Below, one piece after another: positions 9,128 to 17,084 of a stretch of DNA of 64,000 bases. Below the pieces are notes generated by a model, which was not told the origin of the DNA, ran no database searches, and saw nothing but the letters and a program-made list of their open reading frames with translations. Both the position numbers and the translations under genes were made by a program. Position 1 is the stretch's first letter, and each line of letters begins with the position of its first letter. Origin of the DNA: CAJXMH01 sp040220135 (GTDB lineage: Bacteria; Bacteroidota; Bacteroidia; Flavobacteriales_E; Vicingaceae); NCBI GenBank assembly GCA_040220135.1, contig JAVJTT010000024.1, positions 248,001-312,000 of the forward strand. Direction: 5' to 3'.

Positions 9128-10123
9128 TCATTGATTTGGCAAGGGGACAGTTAATTTTGCGCAGGCTCCATTTTGGTCGTACAATTCTATTGTTCCGTTT
9201 AATTGGGCAGTTAAACCTTCTAGTATTTTAATACCAAAAGAGTTGGAAGCATCCTTATTTTTTAAACTGTTGTTATAACCTTTTCCATTATCAGAATATA
9301 AAACTTCAAGCTTTTTACCATGCTTTTTAATGGAAATTGTAAGCCTTAGTTTTTTAGGATCCTCATGCGCATACTTTATTGAATTATTAGTGAGCTCACT
9401 TACAATTAAACCAATTGGAATAAGAAAAGTAATGTTTTCGATAACCTCCTCAGCGTCAATTGAAAACTCAAATCCAAGGTTATCACTAATGGCTCCAACA
9501 ACTTCTTTTAGATGCATTCCCACTGAAATCTCATCTATTCTATCACCTTTATAAAGTGCATCATAAGCGGATGAAATTGATTGAATGGAATCAATCACCG
9601 ATTGACTCTCAATGAATCCGTTCCGACTTTTTAGGCGAGTAAGACTAAGTAATATCTGCAAATTATTTTTTACTCTATGGTGCACCTCTTGCAGTAAAGT
9701 ATCTCGCTCGGCAATGGCCTTCTTTAAATTCAATTCTAGGTTTTTCTGCTTGGTAATATCAATGTGAGTGCCCGACATACGGGAAGGCTTTTTTTGGTTG
9801 TCCCATTCAAATACTTTACCTCTAGAGTGCACCCATACCCATTGACCATTTTTGTGCCGCATTCTGAATTGAGTATCATAATAATCCGTATTTCCTGCCA
9901 AGTGATCTTCAATTATTTTAGCTGAGACTTCAAAATCTTTAGGGTGTAACAAATTCCCCCAGGTATCATATTTTACTGGCTCAAGCTCACTCTTTTTATA
10001 ACCTATAATACCTGCCCACCTTTCATTAATGGCAACATCGCCATTAATCATGTCCCAATCCCATACCCCTATGCGTGTCCCTTTTATAGCTAGCTCATTT
10101 TGTATGTGTTTTGAATTCAGCAA
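9128..10123 (-). CDS. PAS-domain sensor histidine kinase (HisKA_2 type)
   Basis: This 331-residue protein has no membrane segment. A PAS_3-type sensor domain spans about residues 15-127 (GVWDWD, HKNGQWVWVHSRGKV, GTHIDIT). A HisKA_2 dimerisation box follows (EVHHRVKNNLQ, phospho-acceptor H148 or H149), then an HATPase domain (SELTNNSIKYAH N-box, DNGKGY). No receiver domain is attached. The frame has no ATG upstream of the PAS domain: the likely start is a TTG at 10123. It lies 170 bases downstream of a BLUF photoreceptor gene on the same strand, so a joint role in light signalling is possible but unproven. The PAS domain shows no LOV-type NCRFLQ cysteine motif. Confidence 0.88.
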   Translation of the reverse strand: MLNSKHIQNELAIKGTRIGVWDWDMINGDVAINERWAGIIGYKKSELEPVKYDTWGNLLHPKDFEVSAKIIEDHLAGNTDYYDTQFRMRHKNGQWVWVHSRGKVFEWDNQKKPSRMSGTHIDITKQKNLELNLKKAIAERDTLLQEVHHRVKNNLQILLSLTRLKSRNGFIESQSVIDSIQSISSAYDALYKGDRIDEISVGMHLKEVVGAISDNLGFEFSIDAEEVIENITFLIPIGLIVSELTNNSIKYAHEDPKKLRLTISIKKHGKKLEVLYSDNGKGYNNSLKNKDASNSFGIKILEGLTAQLNGTIELYDQNGACAKLTVPLPNQ

Positions 10124-10294
10124 CTTTAATAGTAAAAAATACCTTTTAAAATTAGTCTTATTATCTGAATAAAATTATTCTGATCTGAAATTCTATGTTT
10201 TGCTACTGCATACTAGGAAAATGAATGGACTAACAGGGTAGCTAAACCATAGTAAATCTAATCTATTGTTTCTAAAGCTAAGATAGTACGTATG

Positions 10295-10726
10295 TTATAA
10301 AGCTGAAGGAGTCAAGTGATTTACCATACGCCAAAAAACATCATAAGACTCGGTAGGTTGCTGAGTCACCTTTGCAAATAAATTGAAATTATGAATCACC
10401 TTTTGATCTTCTGGTTCACTGTCATCAAGCTTGTGGTATGCCATTAGCCAATTTGGGAATGTTCTTTTTTCACATTGGTTGCTTGATAACAAAGTTACGG
10501 CTTGGTGACGCTCATCTTGCTTTATTTTTTGGTAGAGCTCCTCTACCTCCTCTTGTTCTCCTTCTAATAATTGAATAAACTCAGGCTGACTATATAAAAG
10601 ACAACCGGTGATGTGTTTCTTTTTGTTATTTCTCTCTGATTGTTTGAGTAAATTGTCAATGTCTTTTTTTTCTAAGTTATCATTTGCAATGGAATGGTAA
10701 GTTAATTGAAACAGTTCTTGATTCAT
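10295..10726 (-). CDS. BLUF-domain blue-light photoreceptor (FAD)
   Basis: A 143-residue protein that is almost entirely a BLUF domain plus a short C-terminal helix region. Residues needed for the photocycle are all present with the spacing of AppA: Tyr10, Asn34, Gln52, Trp93 and Met95 (AppA Y21, N45, Q63, W104, M106; the offset is 11 each time). The phrases HITGCLLY and FIQLLEGEQEEVEELY are family signatures. Such short BLUF proteins signal through protein partners. The nearest candidate output is the PAS histidine kinase 170 bases downstream. Function inferred from fold and residues; partner unknown. Confidence 0.92.
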   Translation of the reverse strand: MNQELFQLTYHSIANDNLEKKDIDNLLKQSERNNKKKHITGCLLYSQPEFIQLLEGEQEEVEELYQKIKQDERHQAVTLLSSNQCEKRTFPNWLMAYHKLDDSEPEDQKVIHNFNLFAKVTQQPTESYDVFWRMVNHLTPSAL

Positions 10727-11010
10727 CTACGATGTTGTGGTTAAGTTAAGCTAGGTTTAATTTGGATACTTTATAGTATACTCAAAAAAACGAAGCTCTT
10801 CAAAAGTAGGTTTTCTTTTCTCGGTCTTTGATTTACCTTTGATTGACAAGGTTTAAATTGCAAAAACTTCTATTCTTAGAAATTGCTTCCTCTTTCATAC
10901 TTCCGTTTCACCCCTTGATTGCTTTCAGAGATCTCTTTCATTTCAAGGGTTACAGATTAAGCTGAAGTCTGCAAGACTTATTTTAGCTTTTAAAAACGAT
11001 CTATAAATGG

Positions 11011-11547
11011 CTAGTCAACATTAGCAATGTCTTTGTCGTTATTTGGGGTTTCTTGTGGTAATTGCTTCATGCTCTTCTGAATGAACACATTGTTGGGCAA
11101 GGTAATTTCTTCTCCTTCTTTATTTTCCAAGGTCACAAAAAACAAACCAATGCTCGTTACTCTTCCTTCAATTTGATAGTCTTTTCCTTCCATAATGGTA
11201 ATGAAATCGTTCAGCCTCAAAGGGTGGTTAAAGAAAATGATGACGCTTGAAGTGATGTTAGATAGAAGCGACCATTGAGCGAAAAAAGCTACCCCGACAA
11301 CCGTGAGCACCGAGCCAATTAAAACTGCCAGGTCGGATTGCTTAACGCCCCATACAAGTAATATGGAAGCCACTGAAATAACCAATAAAACAATATTGAC
11401 GACTCTTTTAATTACCTGAGCCCGGCTTTCTTGAATAAATTTTTGCGCTCGATTATTATCGATTACTTTGGAAAAAACCATACGCAGCACGCCATAAAGC
11501 ACTAAAATAAAGCCCGATTCAAGAAGATTAAGGGTAACTGTGTTCAT
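11011..11547 (-). CDS. Small MscS-family mechanosensitive channel protein
   Basis: At 178 residues this is a minimal MscS-type protein. It has an N-terminal helix, two further hydrophobic segments (about residues 50-90) of which the second is the pore-lining type rich in Gly/Ala, then a beta domain (NDFITIMEGKDYQIEGRVTSIG, then TLENKEGEEITLPNNVF). It ends soon after, so the C-terminal alpha/beta cage of E. coli MscS is missing; such short versions are common in Bacteroidota. Inferred role: relief of osmotic pressure, or a regulated pore. A 284-base spacer with no gene precedes the BLUF gene. Confidence 0.85.
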   Translation of the reverse strand: MNTVTLNLLESGFILVLYGVLRMVFSKVIDNNRAQKFIQESRAQVIKRVVNIVLLVISVASILLVWGVKQSDLAVLIGSVLTVVGVAFFAQWSLLSNITSSVIIFFNHPLRLNDFITIMEGKDYQIEGRVTSIGLFFVTLENKEGEEITLPNNVFIQKSMKQLPQETPNNDKDIANVD

Positions 11548-11577
11548 TCGATTAAATTCAAATAGTCAGATACAATT

Positions 11578-12438
11578 TTACCATTCTTTTGCCAATCCTA
11601 GACTTAGCGCCGGAGATGCTGCTAAATTATTGGCTTGTATGGCTCCTCCAACTCCTAGGTTCAGGAACCACTTTTTTGGAAAGGGGTAGATTAGCTTTAA
11701 TCCCGGAGAAAGGTATGACTGTTCATCTAAGTACAAGCCGTTGATTTCTTGACGAGGGTCAAAGGATTTTTGGTTCTGTTCGATTAAGCCAAGGTAATCC
11801 AGGTAGAGAATAAACCAAGCCTTTTGTTTGATAGAGTAGCCCCCTTCAAATCCTAGGCGGAATTGATTTGAAAATCCATTGCTTCTGATAATTGCCCCTC
11901 CGTAAGCAAAGCCATACAAATTTTGGCTAAAGGATTTACCTATGGAGTAAGAAACAGCATAAGCAAAAGCATCGAAGCCAGAGACCAAGCCGCTATTGAG
12001 GTTTTGGGCACTAGTCGGCAATTCTATTTGTAACTCAAAAGCCTGTTCTATGGAAGTAGTAGTAAAACCTTTTTTTAACCCTAGGCGTGCATTACCAAAG
12101 GCATTTAATTTTCCCTTTTCAGTCAAAGGTTTTGGTCGACTGATGAAATTTAAGCCTTGTGCTTCCAGTATTTTAAAGGGAATAAAAGCAATCAAACTTA
12201 GTTTCTCTGCAAGTCCAACTTCAGTGTAGAGTTGAAAAGTCTGGTCAGTAATTTGGCGTTCTAAAAGTTTAGATTCACCAGAGCTTTGTAATATTTCTTG
12301 GTAAGTGGGGAGTAGGGTATAGCCAATTTGAGTATAGCCTTCACTTTTTGATTTGGTCCAAGGACTTTGTCCCCAGACAAACTGTCTAAAAAGCATAAAA
12401 CCAAGCAAGAGTAAAATGATTTTTGGGGAGGAAACCAT
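11578..12438 (-). CDS. Exported envelope protein, probably beta-barrel, function unknown
   Basis: From the ATG at 12438 (MVSSPKIILLLLGFMLF) the product has a clear signal peptide ending near WGQ. The mature part alternates aromatic and polar residues in short strands (YTQIGYTLLPTY, LYTEVGLAEKLSLIAF, LGVGG, and the terminal LGLAKEW), like outer-membrane barrels. An upstream in-frame ATG at 12468 would add ten residues before the hydrophobic core and is less likely. I do not recognise a family. It is followed on the same strand by the MscS-type gene. Confidence 0.7.
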   Translation of the reverse strand: MVSSPKIILLLLGFMLFRQFVWGQSPWTKSKSEGYTQIGYTLLPTYQEILQSSGESKLLERQITDQTFQLYTEVGLAEKLSLIAFIPFKILEAQGLNFISRPKPLTEKGKLNAFGNARLGLKKGFTTTSIEQAFELQIELPTSAQNLNSGLVSGFDAFAYAVSYSIGKSFSQNLYGFAYGGAIIRSNGFSNQFRLGFEGGYSIKQKAWFILYLDYLGLIEQNQKSFDPRQEINGLYLDEQSYLSPGLKLIYPFPKKWFLNLGVGGAIQANNLAASPALSLGLAKEW

Positions 12439-12558
12439 TGGTTGTGAAATTAAGGAGAAATGATTCAAAAAGTGATTCCGTTAAATGAGGAGGGCGCTAC
12501 TTTTTTCCTCTAACGGGAACGTCGTCAAAGAAATGAAAGGTCAATTTAAATACTAGCC

Positions 12559-13134
12559 TTAATCATCAAAGCCATATTTTCTAAAGGTTAAATTGATCCT
12601 TGGATTTTTATATTTTTTGTTAGTAATTAAGCTCTGTTCATAACGTTCTTGACATACAATTAAGCTCCCATTTTTCAACTCTTTGCTCCATTCGTTTCCA
12701 TTGTGTTTTGCCCTGAAAGCAAACTCTCTTTCTTCTCCTAAACTAATGGAAGGAATGATAGAAGTATCACCATAGGCAATCAAGTCAGAATGAAAGTCGA
12801 CTCCAGTATTTCCATTGGGATAGTAGATTAGCACACAAACTGCAAATTCTTGACGGCTTAGTGATTCAATTTTATTTTTTAGCCTGTTTAGTTTGTGAGT
12901 CCGGAGCTGTGTTGGTCCCCAAATAATTTCTGGGAATTTATTTTCATCCAAGAGGTCTTGGTCTAGGAATGTAATTTTTGTATAGCTCACCTCAAATTCT
13001 TTGCCATCGCTAGTTTGGGGCTTAAAGCATACTACTTCAACTATTTCACTAAGATCATCAAACAGTGTATTGGCCTCAGCAGAGGATAGAAAATTGGGGT
13101 AGTAATCAATTTCACAAGCTAAGGGTAATTTCAT
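12559..13134 (-). CDS. AlkB-like 2-oxoglutarate/Fe(II) oxygenase homologue with altered iron ligand
   Basis: A 191-residue protein with the AlkB jelly-roll signatures: YYPNG, the HxD iron motif (H115, D117 in DFHSD), SISLGEEREFAFR, NGSLIV, and the 2-oxoglutarate arginines in PRINLTFR (R179, R185). AlkB enzymes repair alkylated DNA or RNA bases by oxidative demethylation. The third iron ligand, the His of the W-x-H-S segment in ALKBH2-like proteins, is replaced by Gln167 (codon CAG at 12634-12636, segment RYEQSLI). That leaves a HxD...Q site, so activity may be altered or lost. Normal length otherwise. Confidence 0.85.
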   Translation of the reverse strand: MKLPLACEIDYYPNFLSSAEANTLFDDLSEIVEVVCFKPQTSDGKEFEVSYTKITFLDQDLLDENKFPEIIWGPTQLRTHKLNRLKNKIESLSRQEFAVCVLIYYPNGNTGVDFHSDLIAYGDTSIIPSISLGEEREFAFRAKHNGNEWSKELKNGSLIVCQERYEQSLITNKKYKNPRINLTFRKYGFDD

Positions 13135-13168
13135 TTTATGGTGTTTTGTTTCCCCTTTTTATCAATTT

Positions 13169-13537
13169 TTACCTGACTCTATCACTTTCTTCATCTGCTT
13201 CATATTTTTTTAGTGCTTTTTCCGTCAAATAGATGGGGTGAAATAAAGCGAAGATCAAGAGCAGCATTCCAATCCCAACCTCTAACCCTTCTTGCAAATC
13301 AATAAAAAGGCCAACTAGCCCAAAAAGCACCAGAATTGCAGTAGAACGAAGCATCTTGCGACTAGAATACTTTTGGGAAAAGTCCCAATTTCTTTGCGAT
13401 TGCATAGACCTTTTGGTACGGTAGCCGTAAATTGAGTTAATGCTTTTGGGTGGGAAAAAATAGGTGAAAAGAAAAATGACAAAACAGATGGCACCTGTAT
13501 ATGTGTCAATAAAAAGTATTGGCGAATCCCAATTCAT
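13169..13537 (-). CDS. SdpI-family membrane protein
   Basis: A 122-residue protein with three hydrophobic segments. It carries the SdpI/YfhL family signature between the first two segments (IYGYRTKRSMQSQRNWDFSQ). SdpI of Bacillus gives immunity to the SdpC toxin and signals to SdpR; most family members in other phyla have no known role. The start codon directly follows the stop codon of the thioredoxin-like gene, so it belongs to the aroQ operon. Confidence 0.82.
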   Translation of the reverse strand: MNWDSPILFIDTYTGAICFVIFLFTYFFPPKSINSIYGYRTKRSMQSQRNWDFSQKYSSRKMLRSTAILVLFGLVGLFIDLQEGLEVGIGMLLLIFALFHPIYLTEKALKKYEADEESDRVR

Positions 13538-14071
13538 TTACTCTTCTATTAAGTCACCTACTTCGTCAAGTACGTCTTCATCGTAAGCGCCCTCGGCTGT
13601 GTAAATTATTTTACCCTTACGATCCAAGACAAAAAAGTAAGGTTTTTTCCTTTTTTTCATGTCTAGATCATCGCGATAGTCTTCCATTTTACCTTTGTAG
13701 AGCACCACATTGTCTTTCAAGGTTTCGTCAGTTCCATCTTGTATTTTTTGCTTGGCTTTTTTATACACCAATTGATTGGCTCCGGTAAACATTAAAATCA
13801 ACTTCACATGCGGGTCATAAACCAAGGAAGAAAGATTGTTTTCATCCATAAACTTGCTAAAAACCGGCTGACTCCAAGTGTATAAGTCATCTTGGGCATC
13901 TTCAGAAAAGGCAACGCCAACTAAAGTAAATTTACCCTTAGTGTCTTTGGGAATGGTTAAACTTTGCTCGTTTAAATCGGTCACTTCTATTTCGGGAAAA
14001 AGTTCTCCCATTTGAGCCTTTAGGCTAAAAGTAAACCCTAAAATAAGTGTAGCTAAGAACTTGATTTTCAT
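13538..14071 (-). CDS. Exported thioredoxin-like protein without CxxC
   Basis: The product has 177 residues with a signal peptide (MKIKFLATLILGFTFSLKAQ). The rest looks like a thioredoxin/AhpC-type fold: FPEIEVTDLNEQSL, GKFTLVGVAF, and the later strand PYFFVLDRKGKIIYTAEGAY. The Cys pair is absent; the expected position reads FSEDAQDD. A disulphide function is therefore unlikely. Start and the aroQ stop overlap in an ATGA, and its stop abuts the SdpI-like start, so the three genes are probably one transcript. Function unknown. Confidence 0.75.
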   Translation of the reverse strand: MKIKFLATLILGFTFSLKAQMGELFPEIEVTDLNEQSLTIPKDTKGKFTLVGVAFSEDAQDDLYTWSQPVFSKFMDENNLSSLVYDPHVKLILMFTGANQLVYKKAKQKIQDGTDETLKDNVVLYKGKMEDYRDDLDMKKRKKPYFFVLDRKGKIIYTAEGAYDEDVLDEVGDLIEE

Positions 14072-14496
14072 TTGTTTTTGTTTGTAAAATATTCGATTCC
14101 TAAAAGGTATGATTGCAAGCCTAAGCCTGAGATACTGCCTTTGCAGTATTTGGAAAGTAAAGAAGTGTGACGTTCTACTTCACGGGCTGCAGGCTGAGAA
14201 ATATGGATTTCTAAAACCTCAGTTCTAATGGCTGCAACAGCATCTGCTAAAGAAACAGAAGTATGGGTATAACCGCCGGCATTTAGCAGAATACCGTCAC
14301 AATAATGATCAGCATCTTGCAATTTGTCAATTAATTCCCCCTCAATATTCGATTGAAAATAATTGATGATGAGCTTGGGGTAAAGTGACCGGACTTCCGC
14401 CAAAAAATCATCAAAAGACTGATGTCCATAGATTTCTGGTTCCCGCTTGCCTAGCAAATTTAAATTTGGGCCGTTAAGAATGAGGATTTCTTTCAT
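14068..14496 (-). CDS. aroQ: Type II 3-dehydroquinate dehydratase
   Basis: A 142-residue enzyme of the shikimate pathway that dehydrates 3-dehydroquinate to 3-dehydroshikimate. The type II signature is complete: GPNLNLLGKREPEIYG with the catalytic Arg, NAGGYTHTSVSLADA, EIHIS with the catalytic His, and the C-terminal GLGLQSY. It is divergent from the recombinase gene at 14534; the two starts are only about 37 bases apart. Confidence 0.96.
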   Translation of the reverse strand: MKEILILNGPNLNLLGKREPEIYGHQSFDDFLAEVRSLYPKLIINYFQSNIEGELIDKLQDADHYCDGILLNAGGYTHTSVSLADAVAAIRTEVLEIHISQPAAREVERHTSLLSKYCKGSISGLGLQSYLLGIEYFTNKNK

Positions 14497-14520
14497 AAAA
14501 ATTCACTTCATTCAAAATTA

Positions 14521-14528
14521 TACATTTG
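14521..14528 (+). promoter_or_regulatory. Bacteroidota -7 promoter box for the tyrosine recombinase gene
   Basis: TACATTTG matches TAnnTTTG exactly and ends five bases before the ATG at 14534. It lies in the short gap between the divergent aroQ and recombinase genes, and supports the choice of the 14534 start. Confidence 0.5.
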
Positions 14529-14533
14529 TTCCC

Positions 14534-15445
14534 ATGAAGTGGAACAACTACCGCAAAGGATTTGAAAGCTATTTAAAGTTGGAGAAGTCTTTGTCAAAGA
14601 ACTCAGTAGAAGCCTATTTGCGAGACCTAGATAAAATGGGCCAATACTTAGAAGCAAGTGAGCAAGACTTGAGCCCTAAAGAAGTGCAAAGCAAACACAT
14701 TTCCGAATTATTGGTCTGGTTATACGATTTGGGCATTTCAGAAAGATCGCAGGCAAGAATTATTTCAGGTTTAAAAGCCTTTTACAAATACTTGCTTTTA
14801 GAAGAAGTAGTGCAGGAAGATCCCACGGAATTGATTGAGTCACCCAAGATTGGGTTTAAGTTACCAGAAGTTTTGACAATTGAAGAAATTGATGAGTTGA
14901 TTGGTGGCATTGACTTGAGCACTCAAGAAGGGGAGCGCAACCGAGCCCTATTGGAGACTTTGTATAGTTGCGGCTTGCGTGTTTCGGAGTTGGTAAACCT
15001 CCAGCTTTCTAATGTTTTGTTTGAAGAAGGCTTTGTAAAAGTGAGAGGGAAGGGAAACAAAGAGAGATTGGTTCCAGTAGGAGGGGCAGCTTTGAAATAC
15101 ATTAATTATTATCAAGAGCATCGAAGAAATCACCAAAAGATTAAAAAAGAAGCAGAAGACATTTTGTTCCTTAACAATAGGGGTAATAAGTTGAGTAGAG
15201 TAATGGTGTTTACCATTATTAAGCGATTGGTTGAAAAAGTGGGTATCAAGAAAAAGGTAAGCCCTCATACTTTTAGGCATTCTTTTGCTACCCACTTGGT
15301 AGAAGGTGGAGCCGATTTACGTGCAGTGCAAGAAATGTTAGGTCATGAGTCGATTACCACTACTGAAATCTACACGCATTTGGATCGTTCTTACTTGCGA
15401 GATGCTATTATTCAATTTCACCCACGCTCAAAAAAAGGCGGATAA
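14534..15445 (+). CDS. xerD: Tyrosine recombinase XerC/XerD type
   Basis: A 303-residue site-specific recombinase from the ATG at 14534 (MKWNNYRKGF). The N-terminal SAM-like domain is followed by the catalytic domain with Arg in YSCGLRVSEL, Lys in GKGNKERLVP, HTFRHSFATHL (His-x-x-Arg), GHESI (His) and the Tyr nucleophile in EIYTHLD. This is the usual length for chromosome-dimer resolution recombinases, which act at dif with FtsK. XerC and XerD are hard to separate by eye; xerD is my preference. The frame stays open upstream to 14447 across the promoter, but that part is not coding. Its stop abuts the convergent desaturase stop. Confidence 0.9.
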   Translation: MKWNNYRKGFESYLKLEKSLSKNSVEAYLRDLDKMGQYLEASEQDLSPKEVQSKHISELLVWLYDLGISERSQARIISGLKAFYKYLLLEEVVQEDPTELIESPKIGFKLPEVLTIEEIDELIGGIDLSTQEGERNRALLETLYSCGLRVSELVNLQLSNVLFEEGFVKVRGKGNKERLVPVGGAALKYINYYQEHRRNHQKIKKEAEDILFLNNRGNKLSRVMVFTIIKRLVEKVGIKKKVSPHTFRHSFATHLVEGGADLRAVQEMLGHESITTTEIYTHLDRSYLRDAIIQFHPRSKKGG

Positions 15446-16477
15446 TCAGGCTGTTTGCTTTTCGTGCTTAGCGTAATACTTTTTCAAGAAGGCCTTCTTT
15501 GAATCTTTGTAAGAAGATACCGCTCCCAGCTTATAAAGGGTGTAAATGTATACCCAGGCTGTATCGAATTGATAAGGTAAAAAACCGGCTCTTGCGCTAC
15601 CAGGATAAAGGTGATGATTGTTATGCCATTCTCCTGAAAAAAGCCCTGGCCTGGTTTGGTTGATAGACAAGTTTCGGAGATCAAAATCAATGCCTTCTTG
15701 GTGCTTCACTTCTCCTTTGCCGTGTCCGGTGTAGTTAAAAGCTCTTACCAAAACAAACCAAAATAAAGCTGCGCTAAAAGCAGTGCAAGCTAGTCCATGA
15801 CCACCAATTAAGTAAAAGGCACCATACCAAAAAGCCCAATTTAATAGCCAAAGTGAGAATGTATATAGAGGAGTGGCCAAAGAGCCCCATTTTTGATATT
15901 GTTTGTAGTTGTTTAGTTGCACGCCGGTATGTTGCATAAAAGCTTTAAGGCGATCATACTCTTCAGGCTTAAGGTCTTGCGCAATACTTTGGTGATTCAC
16001 GTCTGAAAGCATACAATACCATAGTCCAGCTTTGGCATTGTAAGGGTCTCCCGCTTCATCAGATCGAGCGTGGTGGACATGATGAGAAACCACATAAATT
16101 TCTTCCGGATAGGTTTTGATGACTAAGTTTTGCGTGATGAACCTCCAAATTGGGTGGCTAAAAGTAAAAGCTTTGTGTGTGCTAAAGCGATGAAACCAAA
16201 TGGTACCATGAGTACTCATTATAATCATGGCGTAAAGCACAAAAAAGAGCACTAAGGGCCAACTGATGTAATGAAAAAGGAAGAAATAAAGGAAGGGTAA
16301 CATGCTAATGGCCATAATCCAGCTGACTGCCGGCAACCAGTTTCGGCGATCCTTAAATACATTGACTCTTCGAAAGGCTTCCTTAAATAATTCTGAAGTA
16401 GATGGAACGTATAAATCCCCATCTTCATCCTTCCAGCCGTACGAAGGTTCTTTTAAAATGCGGTCAATAAATGCCAT
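15446..16477 (-). CDS. Membrane acyl-CoA desaturase
   Basis: A 343-residue integral membrane di-iron enzyme. The histidine boxes are visible: HGTIWFHRFSTH (HxxxxH), HHVHHARSD (HxxHH) and EWHNNHHLYPGSAR (HxxHH). Hydrophobic segments lie around residues 50-95 and 210-245. Family members introduce a cis double bond in saturated acyl chains, often delta-9, and help keep membranes fluid in the cold. Regiospecificity cannot be read from the sequence. Confidence 0.92.
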   Translation of the reverse strand: MAFIDRILKEPSYGWKDEDGDLYVPSTSELFKEAFRRVNVFKDRRNWLPAVSWIMAISMLPFLYFFLFHYISWPLVLFFVLYAMIIMSTHGTIWFHRFSTHKAFTFSHPIWRFITQNLVIKTYPEEIYVVSHHVHHARSDEAGDPYNAKAGLWYCMLSDVNHQSIAQDLKPEEYDRLKAFMQHTGVQLNNYKQYQKWGSLATPLYTFSLWLLNWAFWYGAFYLIGGHGLACTAFSAALFWFVLVRAFNYTGHGKGEVKHQEGIDFDLRNLSINQTRPGLFSGEWHNNHHLYPGSARAGFLPYQFDTAWVYIYTLYKLGAVSSYKDSKKAFLKKYYAKHEKQTA

Positions 16478-16629
16478 TCAATAAAATTCTTAGAGTGAAA
16501 AATTATAAAATAATATATTCTGAGGCGAAGGTAAGCAAACGGAAATGGCTGAGATTAAAATGAATGGCTTATGTAGGTTTGTGAAATTTAAGCGGATTTT
16601 CTAGCTTTAGGATTTAAATTAAACTAATT

Positions 16630-16995
16630 ATGGAAAAACAATGCCTACAGTGCGGTGAAGAGCTGATTGGTCGGATTGACAAGAAGTTTTGTAGTGACCA
16701 ATGTCGTAATACATTCAACAACAGCTTAAAGAGTAAAGAGAACACCTACATCCGCAAAGTCAATAGTATTCTAAGAAAAAACCGCAGAGTACTATCAATC
16801 TACAACCCTAGCGGAAAATCTAAAGTGCATCGAGATAATTTGTTGAAGGGTGGGTTTAATTTTGATTACCATACTGATACCTATACCAACAAAGAAAACA
16901 AGACTTACTACTACTGTTATGAACATGGTTATTTGGAACTCGACAACGGCTGGTATGCTTTGGTGAGAAAAAAGCCATTCATTAACAAAGCATAG
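16630..16995 (+). CDS. Small zinc-ribbon protein, function unknown
   Basis: A 121-residue soluble protein. The N-terminus has a treble-clef-like zinc site: CLQCGEEL, then FCSDQCRNTFNN. The middle is basic and helical (YIRKVNSILRKNRRVL) and the C-terminal part is rich in Tyr (NKTYYYCYEHGYLEL). Proteins with this N-terminal Cys pattern and a short DNA-binding-like tail are frequent in Bacteroidota, but I know of no assigned function. Confidence 0.75.
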   Translation: MEKQCLQCGEELIGRIDKKFCSDQCRNTFNNSLKSKENTYIRKVNSILRKNRRVLSIYNPSGKSKVHRDNLLKGGFNFDYHTDTYTNKENKTYYYCYEHGYLELDNGWYALVRKKPFINKA

Positions 16996-17054
16996 TTTCA
17001 TGCTATAAAATGCAATTTTAAATCACTTCTGAACGTCTCAAACAATAATTGCCA

Positions 17055-17062
17055 TACTTTCG
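17055..17062 (+). promoter_or_regulatory. Possible -7 promoter box for porQ
   Basis: TACTTTCG is close to the TAnnTTTG consensus and lies 22 bases before the porQ ATG at 17085. Its position argues that an upstream ATG at 17049 in the same frame is not the start. Confidence 0.4.
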
Positions 17063-17084
17063 CGTATTGAATGCTTTATTATTT

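Noticed and set aside
10727..11010. Exact TACCTTTG box on the plus strand in the BLUF/MscS gap
   Set aside because: No gene or RNA structure follows it on that strand; probably a chance match in AT-rich sequence.
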